Shown one piece after another: positions 25,679 to 34,091 of a stretch of DNA of 64,000 nucleotides (its first letter is position 1; each line of letters begins with the position of its first letter). A model generated the notes under the pieces. That model did no database searches. It was not told where the DNA came from and was given only the letters and a program-made list of their open reading frames with translations. Source of the DNA: CAZLIC01 sp964559535 (lineage in GTDB: Bacteria; Pseudomonadota; Alphaproteobacteria; Rhodobacterales; Rhodobacteraceae). The position numbers and the translations under genes are program-made. The DNA lies in NCBI GenBank assembly GCA_964559535.1, contig CAZLIC010000002.1, positions 110,466 to 174,465 on the forward strand. The letters are read 5' to 3'.

Positions 25679-27670
25679 CTACCGGGCTGTTCCGGCCGCC
25701 TGCAGCGCCAGCCTCACAAGGTCTGCCCGCGCACCGAACACACGTTCGCCCTCGGCGCTGTAGTGGTCCTCGTCGGACCAGTACAGCGCCGTGCAGGGAC
25801 CGTAGTCGCGCGGGAATGTCAGGTCCAGCGCGGCGATCTGCGATACATAGGGAACACCCGCCGCACTGCTTGCCCGCGCAAGCTGGGCGTCAAGGCCCTT
25901 GAACAGATCCTCTGTCCCCGGACGTGGCACCCAAGGGACGGCACAGCCGCGCTTCACGAACTGCGGCAGCCGGATCAGCGGCTCGATCCGCGGCCCCAGC
26001 CAGACCACCGGCAGATGGTCGCCGATGCGGGTCAGATAGCCCAGCAGCCCGGCAATGCGGTCGACGTCAGCTGCCAGCTGCGGGACCGGCGCCTGCACCG
26101 GCAAACCGGTCAGCAGCTCTTGCGCGGGCATGTCCGCTTTGCCCGTACCCAGCAGGTAGGCACCCGACTGCGAGAAGATCACCGCCCTGAACATCCCCGG
26201 CGTCGTGTCCAGCAGGCTTGCGAAATCGTCGTAGGGGCAGTCGCTTCTCGGTTCGGCCGGTCGGCAGGCCGGTTTGGCAAGGCCGAACACAAAGGCGGGA
26301 CGGCCACCGCCTGCCGTCACCATCCCGAAAACATCAATGGCGTGGCTGTCGCCCAACACGGCAAAGCCGGGGCCGAACCGTGCACGGCAGGTCTGCAGTC
26401 GTGCGGAAACCTCGTCCGTCAGCGCCTCAACCCGAAAGGCGCAGGCACCGTCATCGGCCGCAAGCGTTTCGGTCCGCGCCCGTTCGATCATGTCCAGCGT
26501 CATGGCCTGATCGGGGTGCAGGCGGCGCCACACCCCGCTGAACCCGTCGGTCTGGCGCGCCGTCAGCCCGAAGCCCAGGAACCCCAGCATCACCGCCGCC
26601 GACACGCGGAACACGTTGCGGCGCTGTGGCAACAGCGGCAGCGGCTCTCGCCGCCGGAACGGCTGTTCTACCAGCCACCAGGTCAGCGATGCCAGCGCCA
26701 GCGACAGCGCAACCAGCCCGGCCATGGCCCCGGGTGACGGCATATGGTCCAGGGCAATGCGCGTCAGCGCAAAGATCGGAAAGTGCCACAGGTAGGCACT
26801 GTAGCTGACCAGCCCGATCGCCACAGGAACACGCAGCGACAGGGCGGCGGCCACGATGGTACCGCGCAACCCCCAGACCAGCACCATCGCGGTGCCGGTC
26901 ACGGGCAGCAGGGTGGGCAGCCCCGGGTTTGGCGTGGTCCTGTCGAACAGGGCAACGGCCGCCACGATCATGGCAATCCCGGCAAGGGCGGGCACCTGCC
27001 GCGGCGCGCCTGCGCGCCCGTGCCCCGCAACCGCACAGACGGCGCCCACCGCAAGCTCCCACACCCGCGAACCGGTGAAGAAGAAGTTGCGCTCCGCGTT
27101 CTCGCCACCGGCCCAGACCGAAAACAGCAGGCTGGCGCCGAGGATCACCAGAAGCACCCACAGAGTCACCCGCCGCCCCCGCGGCCAAAGCCAGGCCAGA
27201 AGCGGCGGAAAGAACAGGTAGAACTGTTCCTCCACCGCCAGGCTCCAGGTGTGCAGCAAAGGCTGCAACTCGGCCGCGGGCGCAAAGTAGTCGACCTTGC
27301 TCAGGAAATAGAAGTTCGACAGGAACAGCGCCATCGCCCCCGCACTCTCGCCAAACCGGCGGAATGCCTCGGGCAGCATCAGCGCCCAGGCCACCGGCAC
27401 GGTGCAGATCGTGACAAGAAACAGTGCCGGAAGGATGCGCCGCGCCCGGCGTTCGTAGAACTGCGCAATGCTGAAGCGGCCGGCGTCTAGGTCGGTCAGG
27501 ACAAGGCCGGTGATCAGATAGCCGCTGATGACGAAGAACACGTCGACGCCGACGAACCCACCGGAAAATCCGGGGAATCCGGCATGAAACAACAGCACCG
27601 GCAGCACCGCCACCGCCCGAAGCCCATCGATTTCCCGTCTGTGGTGCAAACGTTCTGCTCCGTCTCGCAA
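25679..27670 (-). CDS. Acyltransferase-3 family membrane protein with C-terminal SGNH domain
   Basis: 663 residues. The first 370 form an acyltransferase-3 membrane domain of about ten helices, beginning HHRREIDGLRAVAVLPVLLFH, with the catalytic His in FHAG and the GVDVFFVISGYLI motif. The C-terminal domain is of SGNH type: GDSH (in VLGDSHAIDVFG) and a late DEDHYS with the Asp-x-x-His pair. Such OafA-like proteins O-acetylate surface polysaccharide such as O-antigen or capsule. No glycosyltransferase lies next to it. Confidence 0.9.
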   Translation of the reverse strand: MRDGAERLHHRREIDGLRAVAVLPVLLFHAGFPGFSGGFVGVDVFFVISGYLITGLVLTDLDAGRFSIAQFYERRARRILPALFLVTICTVPVAWALMLPEAFRRFGESAGAMALFLSNFYFLSKVDYFAPAAELQPLLHTWSLAVEEQFYLFFPPLLAWLWPRGRRVTLWVLLVILGASLLFSVWAGGENAERNFFFTGSRVWELAVGAVCAVAGHGRAGAPRQVPALAGIAMIVAAVALFDRTTPNPGLPTLLPVTGTAMVLVWGLRGTIVAAALSLRVPVAIGLVSYSAYLWHFPIFALTRIALDHMPSPGAMAGLVALSLALASLTWWLVEQPFRRREPLPLLPQRRNVFRVSAAVMLGFLGFGLTARQTDGFSGVWRRLHPDQAMTLDMIERARTETLAADDGACAFRVEALTDEVSARLQTCRARFGPGFAVLGDSHAIDVFGMVTAGGGRPAFVFGLAKPACRPAEPRSDCPYDDFASLLDTTPGMFRAVIFSQSGAYLLGTGKADMPAQELLTGLPVQAPVPQLAADVDRIAGLLGYLTRIGDHLPVVWLGPRIEPLIRLPQFVKRGCAVPWVPRPGTEDLFKGLDAQLARASSAAGVPYVSQIAALDLTFPRDYGPCTALYWSDEDHYSAEGERVFGARADLVRLALQAAGTAR

Positions 27671-27982
27671 GGGAGCCGCAGATAATCACAGCTGCGGAAA
27701 AGACGGAAGGCAATGAACCGCGGCCGGACCTGCGCAAGGCTTTCCGGCCCACGCGCGTGACTGCCGCTGCGACGGACCAACTTGGCAGCGCGACACGCCG
27801 GGAAAGGGCCGCTCCTGTGCGTGGCCCCCTCCTGCGGTTCGAAGTCTGCGCTGCCACCTCTGGCCTCCGCCTCTACCTTGGTGACGTCGCCTGTGGCATG
27901 CGTGTCCGTCTGCTGGACGGCCTGTTTCATGCCAAGGCCGGAGCCAGAATGGCCAACGGCCTGCCGTGCAGTTTGGCAGCAA
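27671..27982. other. Gene-free stretch, probably eroded DNA
   Basis: Neither strand holds a frame with recognisable protein character over these 312 bases; open frames are short and compositionally odd. Together with the RTX-like relic that follows, it looks like degraded coding sequence between the acyltransferase promoter region and rpsI. Confidence 0.5.
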
Positions 27983-28216
27983 TCTGGACACGTTCGTTTC
28001 GCCCTGCACTGCGGCCGCCACGTGATCGAGGACTGGCAAGCGGGCAAGGCGCTTGTCCTCGATGCGGGGTGCTGGTCGGTCAGCGTGGCCGAATTCGCGG
28101 CGGCGCGGGTGGTCATTGATGCCGGAGTGGGGAGGAACCTGCGCCTGGGCGACGCTCTGTCCGAGATCGGCAAAGCCGACCGTTCCGCCCTGACCGACGC
28201 CATCACCTTCGTCTGA
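27983..28216 (+). pseudogene. Relic of the C-terminal end of an RTX-like secreted protein
   Basis: The frame ending at the TGA at 28214-28216 reads like the tail of an RTX/calcium-repeat protein: VRFALHCGRHVIEDWQAG corresponds to the usual [F/V]xFxxGxGxDxIxDFxxG motif, followed by KALVLDAG and a closing DRSALTDAITFV. Several expected Gly and Asp residues are replaced (for example RH for ND), and no start codon, RBS or repeat region precedes it. I read it as a decayed remnant; an intact small gene is less likely. Confidence 0.45.
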
Positions 28217-28224
28217 AACGCCAA

Positions 28225-28248
28225 GGGGCGCGGCCAAAGCCGCGCCCC
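28225..28248 (-). terminator. Hairpin terminator after rpsI
   Basis: GGGGCGCGGC (28225-28234) pairs perfectly with GCCGCGCCCC (28239-28248) around a 4-base loop, 23 bases after the rpsI stop. On the minus strand it is followed by TTGGCGTTTC, a poor T-run. Confidence 0.6.
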
Positions 28249-28270
28249 CTGCGCCGGAACTTTCCGGAAA

Positions 28271-28792
28271 TCAGCGCTTCGAGAACTGGAAGCTGCGGCG
28301 GGCCTTGGCCTTGCCGTATTTCTTGCGTTCCACGGTGCGGCTGTCGCGGGTCAGGAAGCCTGCCTGCTTCAGCGCCGGGCGCAGGGCAGGTTCATACAGC
28401 TGCAGCGCCTTCGAGATGCCGTGCTTCACCGCTCCGGCCTGCCCCGAAAGGCCGCCGCCGGCCACCGTCGCCATCACGTCGAACTGGCCTTCCACACCGG
28501 CAATCTGGAACGGCTGGCGCAGGATCATCTGCAGCACCGGACGCGCGAAGTACTTCGAATAGTCGATGAACTCGCCCTTGTTGTTGCGGATCACGAACTT
28601 GCCCTTGCCGGGCTTGATCCAGACGCGCGCCACGGCATCCTTGCGCTTTCCGGTGGCATAGCTGCGGCCCAGATCGTCGCGCACAGCCTCGCGAACGGGG
28701 GCGGCTTCCACCACGGCGGCGGGCGCGGCGGAAGCGGCCGAGGCGGCGGCAACGGCCGACTTCAGATCGTCCAGGGATTTGATCTCGGCCAT
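28271..28792 (-). CDS. rpsI: 30S ribosomal protein S9
   Basis: 173 residues. The conserved core begins near residue 46 (ATGKRKDAVARVWIKPG) and ends in KARRSFQFSKR, the basic tail that reaches the ribosomal P site. An Ala-rich N-terminal extension of about 40 residues (MAEIKSLDDLKSAVAAAS) is usual for alphaproteobacteria. It starts 2 bases after rplM, forming the universal rplM-rpsI pair. Confidence 0.98.
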   Translation of the reverse strand: MAEIKSLDDLKSAVAAASAASAAPAAVVEAAPVREAVRDDLGRSYATGKRKDAVARVWIKPGKGKFVIRNNKGEFIDYSKYFARPVLQMILRQPFQIAGVEGQFDVMATVAGGGLSGQAGAVKHGISKALQLYEPALRPALKQAGFLTRDSRTVERKKYGKAKARRSFQFSKR

Positions 28793-28794
28793 GT

Positions 28795-29259
28795 TCAGGC
28801 GCTCCGGGTGTTCTTGGGGTTCATCGACTTCACGTCGACGACGACGGGCGACTGCGCCTCGTGCGGGTGCTCGGCCCCGGCATAGACGCGCAGGTTCGAC
28901 ATCTGGTCGGCACCCAGGCGGTTGCGGGTGATCATGCGCTCGACCGCCTTGATCACCACGCGCTCGGGGTGGGCGCCTTCCAGCACTTCGCGCGCCGTGC
29001 GCGACTTGATCCCGCCCGGGTAGCCGGTGTGCCAGTAGTAGCGCTTGTCGGCACGCTTGTTGCCGGTCATCTGCACCTTGTCGGCGTTGATGACGATCAC
29101 GTTGTCGCCCATGTCCATGTGCGGCGTGAAGGTGGGCTTGTTCTTGCCACGCAGGATATTGGCCACGATGGTGGCAAGACGGCCCAGCACGACGCCCTCG
29201 GCGTCGATCAGCACCCATTTCTTCTGGATGTCCGCAGGCGTTGCGGTGAAGGTTTTCAT
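28795..29259 (-). CDS. rplM: 50S ribosomal protein L13
   Basis: 154 residues, full length. Typical stretches are KKWVLIDAEGVVLGRLAT, LRGKNKPTFTPHMDMGD and NLRVYAGAEHPHEAQ. It is an early assembly protein of the large subunit. A near-consensus promoter lies about 55 bases upstream of the ATG. Confidence 0.98.
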   Translation of the reverse strand: MKTFTATPADIQKKWVLIDAEGVVLGRLATIVANILRGKNKPTFTPHMDMGDNVIVINADKVQMTGNKRADKRYYWHTGYPGGIKSRTAREVLEGAHPERVVIKAVERMITRNRLGADQMSNLRVYAGAEHPHEAQSPVVVDVKSMNPKNTRSA

Positions 29260-29312
29260 GTTCGGTCCATTGGCGTCAGGCCGGGAAAGACCCCGGGATT
29301 CGCGGATGGCGG

Positions 29313-29341
29313 TATATCGGGCAAGCGCATCGCGCCGTCAA
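29313..29341 (-). promoter_or_regulatory. rplM-rpsI promoter
   Basis: On the minus strand TTGACG (complement of 29336-29341) and GATATA (complement of 29313-29318) are exactly 17 bases apart. Upstream, 29345-29400 is unusually AT-rich for this genome (AATTATGCAAT, TGAAATAACG, ATCAAAATA), as expected for an UP element of a strongly expressed ribosomal operon. Confidence 0.7.
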
Positions 29342-29432
29342 GCGCATGACATAACAAATTATGCAATGGTTTCAGTTAGTTGAAATAACGGTATCAAAAT
29401 ACCCCACGTCCGCCGCCACCGGACCCGGGTTT

Positions 29433-30191
29433 TCAGCGCAGCCGGGGCGGGCGGTCGGGGTTGGTTCCCGGGGCGCGCGGCGGTTCGGGCGCCGGTTCGG
29501 GCGGCGCAACCGGGGCCGGCGTCAGGTCCAGTGCCCGCCCCGCCCGGGCCGCCGCCAAAGCCAGCAAAGATCCCGGCGCCGCAAAGGCCACGGCCACGGG
29601 CTCGGCCAGCCCGGCAAAAGCCGCGGCCTCGCCTGCCGCACGCGCAAGCGCCACCTCGTCGGCCCGCGCACCCGTCACGACCAGCGCCAGCCCGCCGTCC
29701 ACCCGCACCAGCGCCGCCGCCGCCGCCAACCCGCGCAGCCGCGCGTTCAGCCCCAGCACCAGCGCATCCGGCACCGGGCCCGGCGCCGACACCGCCCCCG
29801 CCGCCTCGTCCCCCTCGGGCACGGCTGTCACCAGCGTTGCCAGCCAGTCCACCGCATCAGGCGGCACCAGAAAGGACGGCGCCTCGGCCCCCAGGTTCAC
29901 CCCCAGCGCCACCCCCTGCCCGGCCAGCGCCTGCGCCACCACCCGCCCCGGAAGCTCGGCATAGGCCGCCGCCCCCGCCACTTCGGCCAGCCTTTCGGCA
30001 CTGTCGAAGGCCAGCACCGCGGGGCCCTCGGGCAGGTCGAACACGCGCGGCGCCAGCGCCTCGCCCTCGGGCTCGGCATCCAGCCACAGCCACAGCGCGC
30101 TGTCGGCCAGCGCGCCGAAATAGGCCAGGCGCGCCGCATCGCTCTCGGGCGCATGGGTCATCGCGGCATGGGCAGCATCAAGCGGGGACAT
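29433..30191 (-). CDS. SseB-like protein
   Basis: 252 residues. The N-terminal half (MSPLDAAHAAM, then PRVFDLPEGPAVLAFDSAERLAE) matches the SseB N-terminal domain; the last 30 residues are a Pro-rich tail. Function in this group is unknown; E. coli SseB affects rhodanese-related sulfur metabolism. Start 30191 is set by the beginning of homology. It lies upstream of rplM in the same direction, but the AT-rich promoter separates the two. Confidence 0.8.
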   Translation of the reverse strand: MSPLDAAHAAMTHAPESDAARLAYFGALADSALWLWLDAEPEGEALAPRVFDLPEGPAVLAFDSAERLAEVAGAAAYAELPGRVVAQALAGQGVALGVNLGAEAPSFLVPPDAVDWLATLVTAVPEGDEAAGAVSAPGPVPDALVLGLNARLRGLAAAAALVRVDGGLALVVTGARADEVALARAAGEAAAFAGLAEPVAVAFAAPGSLLALAAARAGRALDLTPAPVAPPEPAPEPPRAPGTNPDRPPRLR

Positions 30192-30315
30192 GAGCGCGCC
30201 AATTAGGCGGCGGCGCCGCCATCCGCAACCGGCCGCCCCGCAAAAACACCGCGTCGCGGCAACCCCGTTGCCGCCCGGCCGCGGGCATCGTAGGCAGGGC
30301 CAAGGAACTCTTGCC

Positions 30316-31512
30316 ATGACCCCCGTTTCGTCCGTCCTATCCCGTTCCGCCCTTGCCCTGCTGGCCGGCATCGCGCTGGCCACGCTGGCGGTGAACCTGT
30401 TCCCGCAAGGCTACTACGACCTGACGGAATGGCGCCTGGCCGATGCCTCGCTGCCCGGACAGGCCGCGCAGGCCATCACCCCGTCCCTGCTGGTGTCGGA
30501 CCTGCTGATGGCGGCCTTCGTGTTCCTGCTGGGCAAGGAACTGTGGGAGGCGCTGACGCGCGAACGCGGCGGGTTCGCCGGGCCTGCGGCGCTGGCCCCG
30601 GGCCTGATGGTGGCGGGCGGCCTTGCGCTGCCCGCGGTCCTGTGGCCGGTCCTTTCGGGACTGGCGGGCGTGCAAGTGGCGGCGGGCTGGCCGGTGCCGC
30701 TTGGCACCGATGCGGCGCTGGCCTATCTGATCGGCAGGCGTGTCTTCGGCGCGGGCCACCCTTCGCTGCAACTGTTGCTGTTCGTCTGCGCCGGGTCCGA
30801 GATTGCCGCGCTGCTGACCAGCGGCCTTGCGGCGCCCCGCGGCAACGGCCTGCAGCCGCTGTGGCTGGGGATGCCACTGGCCGCGGCATCGCTGGGATGG
30901 CTGCTGCTGACGCGGCGCGCGGCCGACCCGCTGGCGTCGGAACGGGCAAAGTCGCGCGCACTGGCACCCTGGCCCTGGGTGGTGCCCGGGGTCCTGTGCT
31001 GGGTGGGTGTCGCGGCATCGGGCCTGCCCCCCGCGCTGGGCCTGCTGCCCCTGCTGCCCGCCATGCCGCGCGCCGCCCATTCCTTCGGCCTGTTCGCCGT
31101 GGCCGAAGCCTTTCTGACCGACCCGGCCAACCGCGCCGCTCGCGTGTTGCGCCCGGTCCTTCCGGCCATCCTGTTCCTGTTCGGCCTGACCCACGGCGCA
31201 CTCGACCTTGCCGCGGCAGGCGGTACCACGGCGGTCACTGTCCTGGCGCTGTGGCTGGGCAAGCCCGCAGGGTTGCTCGCTGGCGCCTTTGCCGCCGGCC
31301 TCCTGCTGAACCGGGCGCTTGCGCCGCGCGGCGACCTTCTGGCCATTGCCGCGCTCGGGGCGCTGTCGTTTACCGCGCCGGCGCTGACGCTGTCCACCAC
31401 CCTGCCCGCCGGGGCCGAGGCCGAGGCCGCGCGGCTGGGCCTTGGGCTGGGCCTTGTCGCGGCGGGCCTCGCCTGGCTGGCGCTGGCGCGCCGTCCGGCC
31501 CCGCGGCGCTGA
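30316..31512 (+). CDS. NhaA-like sodium/proton antiporter homologue with altered ion site
   Basis: 398 residues with about eleven membrane helices. The NhaA helix IV motif survives as GTDAALAYLIG (Asp132 for E. coli Asp133), and the FLLGKELWEAL segment matches the early FxxVGLExKRE motif. The essential helix V pair Asp163-Asp164 is replaced: the local text is LFVCAGSEIAALL (Ser161, Glu162, Ile163). Antiport by the E. coli mechanism is therefore doubtful. It may use another ion or be a non-antiport relative. Followed by kpsT on the same strand after 135 bases. Confidence 0.78.
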   Translation: MTPVSSVLSRSALALLAGIALATLAVNLFPQGYYDLTEWRLADASLPGQAAQAITPSLLVSDLLMAAFVFLLGKELWEALTRERGGFAGPAALAPGLMVAGGLALPAVLWPVLSGLAGVQVAAGWPVPLGTDAALAYLIGRRVFGAGHPSLQLLLFVCAGSEIAALLTSGLAAPRGNGLQPLWLGMPLAAASLGWLLLTRRAADPLASERAKSRALAPWPWVVPGVLCWVGVAASGLPPALGLLPLLPAMPRAAHSFGLFAVAEAFLTDPANRAARVLRPVLPAILFLFGLTHGALDLAAAGGTTAVTVLALWLGKPAGLLAGAFAAGLLLNRALAPRGDLLAIAALGALSFTAPALTLSTTLPAGAEAEAARLGLGLGLVAAGLAWLALARRPAPRR

Positions 31513-31647
31513 CCGTCGGCATTGCCAGCCCGGCCCCTGTCCGACATAATGCAAACGCAAAGCCTGATTAACCGCCGCATGGCAAGGTGCAGCGGCGGCA
31601 GGCGGCACGGGCGGTATCCCGGACCCTACCGGGAACCAGGGCAGGCG

Positions 31648-32346
31648 ATGATCACGTTCGACAATGTCAGCAAGTCCTTCTGGACCGGCACGCGCCGCAA
31701 GGTGATTCTCGACCGTGCCTCGTTCCGGGTTGAGCTTGGCCGGTCGCTGGGCATCCTTGCGGCCAACGGCGCGGGCAAGACCACCATCATCAACATGATG
31801 GCGGGCCTTGAAAAACCCGATGACGGCCGCATCACCCGCACGGCGCGGGTGTCCTTTCCGCTGGGCTTCATGGGCGGCGTCACCAACAAGCATACGGGAA
31901 CCGAAAACGCCCGCTTCATCGCCCGCCTCTACGGCCTTGACCCCGACTATGTCGAAGGCTTCTGCCGCTGGATGGCGCAGATCGACGAATACTTCGATCG
32001 TCCGATCGGCACCTACAGCCAGGGCATGAAATCCCGCTTCACCTTCTCGCTGATGCTGGCCATCGACTTCGACATCTACCTCATCGACGAAGGGATGCCC
32101 TCGACCACCGACGCCGCCTTCAACCGCCGCGCGGGCGAAATCCTGCGCGAAAGGCTGCGCAAGGCCACGGTCGTGATCGTCAGCCACCAGGCCAAGACGA
32201 TCGAGAAGTTCTGCCGCCAGGCCGCCGTCCTGAAGGATGGGCAGGTCTACATGTTCGACACCCTGGAAGAGGCGAAACAGCTGTATGACTACCAAGCTGA
32301 AGGCCACGCGGTTCCGCCTGCGCCGCCCCGAGTTTCCCGCCGCTGA
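31648..32346 (+). CDS. kpsT: Capsular polysaccharide export ATPase KpsT-like
   Basis: 232 residues. Walker A AANGAGKTT near residue 39, the group-typical signature YSQGMKSRF in place of LSGGQ, and Walker B YLIDEGM identify the KpsT/Wzt branch of ABC-2 exporters. It would power export of capsule across the inner membrane with a KpsM permease, which is not encoded nearby. The last 21 codons overlap kpsE in another frame and give this protein a longer tail (QAEGHAVPPAPPRVSRR) than usual. Confidence 0.88.
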   Translation: MITFDNVSKSFWTGTRRKVILDRASFRVELGRSLGILAANGAGKTTIINMMAGLEKPDDGRITRTARVSFPLGFMGGVTNKHTGTENARFIARLYGLDPDYVEGFCRWMAQIDEYFDRPIGTYSQGMKSRFTFSLMLAIDFDIYLIDEGMPSTTDAAFNRRAGEILRERLRKATVVIVSHQAKTIEKFCRQAAVLKDGQVYMFDTLEEAKQLYDYQAEGHAVPPAPPRVSRR

Positions 32347-33943
32347 GCCGGAGCCCCCGCAGGACGACGACCTGCCCTTTTCCCCCGACGCCGGGGATGA
32401 CGGCTTGCCCGCTGCCGAGGCCCCGCCAGGCGCGCTGGTACTGACCGGCGCGCGGCAGCCCGACGAAGGGCTGGACGCGATCCGCAAAGAGGGGCTGACC
32501 GGCCGCCAGCTGCGCCTTGCGCGCCGCATTGCCCAGAAACACGGACTTCCCGCCACGTCGGACCACGATGCCGTCCGCCTGCTGCGGCAAAAGGGGATCG
32601 ATCCTTTCGCACGCTCCTCGATCCTGGAACTCGTGACGTCGGTCGAGGATGAGGAGGCGGTCGAACTGCCCGGTCCCACAGGCCGTGCGCTGGCCGTCTC
32701 GGGCCAGGCCGATGGCCCGAAGCTGCCGCAGACCTCGCGCGCCGCGCCCCCGCCTTCGACCGAGCTGCGCCCGCCCGAACCTTCGTTCGCCGCCACCCAC
32801 GCGGCCGACCTGATGAAGATCCAGCGCGACATCGCCAGCCGCCGCCGCCGCCGCGCCGTGCTGCTGGCGGTTCGCCTGCTGGCCTTCGTGGGCATCCCCA
32901 CCCTGCTGTGCGCCTGGTACTACTTCCTAGCCGCCACGCCGCTTTATGCCACGAAGTCCGAATTCCTGATCCAGCAGGCCGCAAACCCTGTGGCCGCGCC
33001 GACAGCCTCGCTGTTCTCCGGCTCGCCCATGGCAACCCAGCAGGATTCCATCGCCGTCCAGGGCTACCTGCAATCGCGTGAGGCGATGGCGCGGCTGGAT
33101 GCCGACCACGGCTTTGTCGCGCATTTCAGCGACCCGCTGGTCGACCCCATCCTGCGCCTGCCCGAAGACGCGTCGCAGGAAGAGGCCTATGCGCTGTACC
33201 AGAAGATGGTGCAGATCGCCTATGACCCCACCGAAGGCATCGTGAAGCTTGAGGTCAAGGCCACCGCCCCCGACAAGTCGGCCGAATTCGCCAACGCCCT
33301 GATCGGCTACGCCGAAGGCGAGGTGGACCAGCTGACGCAGCGGCTGCGTGCGGATGCCATGCAGGGCGCCCGCGACAGCTATACCGAGGCCGAGACCAAC
33401 ATGCAGGAGGCGCAGCGCCGCGTCGTCGAACTGCAGGAGAAGTTCCAGGTCCTCTCCTCCGAGGTCGAGGTGCAGCTGATCACCGCGCAGATCACCCAGC
33501 TGGAAACCATGCTGACCACCGAAAGGCTCAGCCTGGAACAGATGCAGGCAAACGCGAACCCCAATGCCGCCCGCATGGAACCGGTGGAACGCCGCATCGC
33601 CGCCTTGGAACAGGAAATCGCCGGGTTGCGCGGCAAGCTGACCGAAAGCACCGATGGCGGCGAATCGATCGCGCAGGTGCAGGGCGAACTGCTGATCGCG
33701 CAGGCCGATGTGCAGACCCGGCAGATGATCCTGGCGCAGTCGCTGCAATCGATGGAAACCGCGCGTATCGAGGCGAACCGGCAGGTGCGCTACCTGTCGC
33801 TGGCGGTCCGGCCCACGCCGCCCGACCGTCCCACGCACCCGCGCGCCTTCACCAGCACGGCCGTGGCCGCGCTGGTGTTCCTGGGCATCTACCTGATGGT
33901 GTCGATGACCGTCGCCATCCTGCGGGAACAGGTCACCTCCTGA
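32285..33943 (+). CDS. kpsE: Capsule polysaccharide export inner-membrane protein KpsE/Wzz-like
   Basis: 552 residues. It has a cytoplasmic N-terminal part (MTTKLKATRFRLRRPEF, acidic/Pro-rich, then a conserved helical block LTGRQLRLARRIAQKHGL), one membrane helix near residue 200, a long periplasmic coiled coil (about 350-480, rich in heptads such as LQEKFQVLSSEVEVQL) and a second helix near the C-terminus, the polysaccharide co-polymerase plan. Start 32285 overlaps kpsT by 62 bases but gives the expected basic N-terminus; no later start is suitable. Confidence 0.87.
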   Translation: MTTKLKATRFRLRRPEFPAAEPEPPQDDDLPFSPDAGDDGLPAAEAPPGALVLTGARQPDEGLDAIRKEGLTGRQLRLARRIAQKHGLPATSDHDAVRLLRQKGIDPFARSSILELVTSVEDEEAVELPGPTGRALAVSGQADGPKLPQTSRAAPPPSTELRPPEPSFAATHAADLMKIQRDIASRRRRRAVLLAVRLLAFVGIPTLLCAWYYFLAATPLYATKSEFLIQQAANPVAAPTASLFSGSPMATQQDSIAVQGYLQSREAMARLDADHGFVAHFSDPLVDPILRLPEDASQEEAYALYQKMVQIAYDPTEGIVKLEVKATAPDKSAEFANALIGYAEGEVDQLTQRLRADAMQGARDSYTEAETNMQEAQRRVVELQEKFQVLSSEVEVQLITAQITQLETMLTTERLSLEQMQANANPNAARMEPVERRIAALEQEIAGLRGKLTESTDGGESIAQVQGELLIAQADVQTRQMILAQSLQSMETARIEANRQVRYLSLAVRPTPPDRPTHPRAFTSTAVAALVFLGIYLMVSMTVAILREQVTS

Positions 33944-34091
33944 CACGTCAGGACGCCGGCGTTCCAAACCTGACTGTTTGCTGTGCGGTTCCCGGCGCGG
34001 CTGCGCATTTGGAAGGCAGCGCGGGACTGCGGCCCCGCGCTTCCCATGCGGCGTGTTGCCCGCGCGGCGCCCGGATGTTCCCTTCGCATCC

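Noticed and set aside
30337..32901. Very long minus-strand open frame (854 codons) opposite the NhaA-like and kps genes
   Set aside because: Composition is Arg/Gly/Gln/His-rich without domains, and the opposite strand carries clear families. Long antisense frames are common at this GC content.
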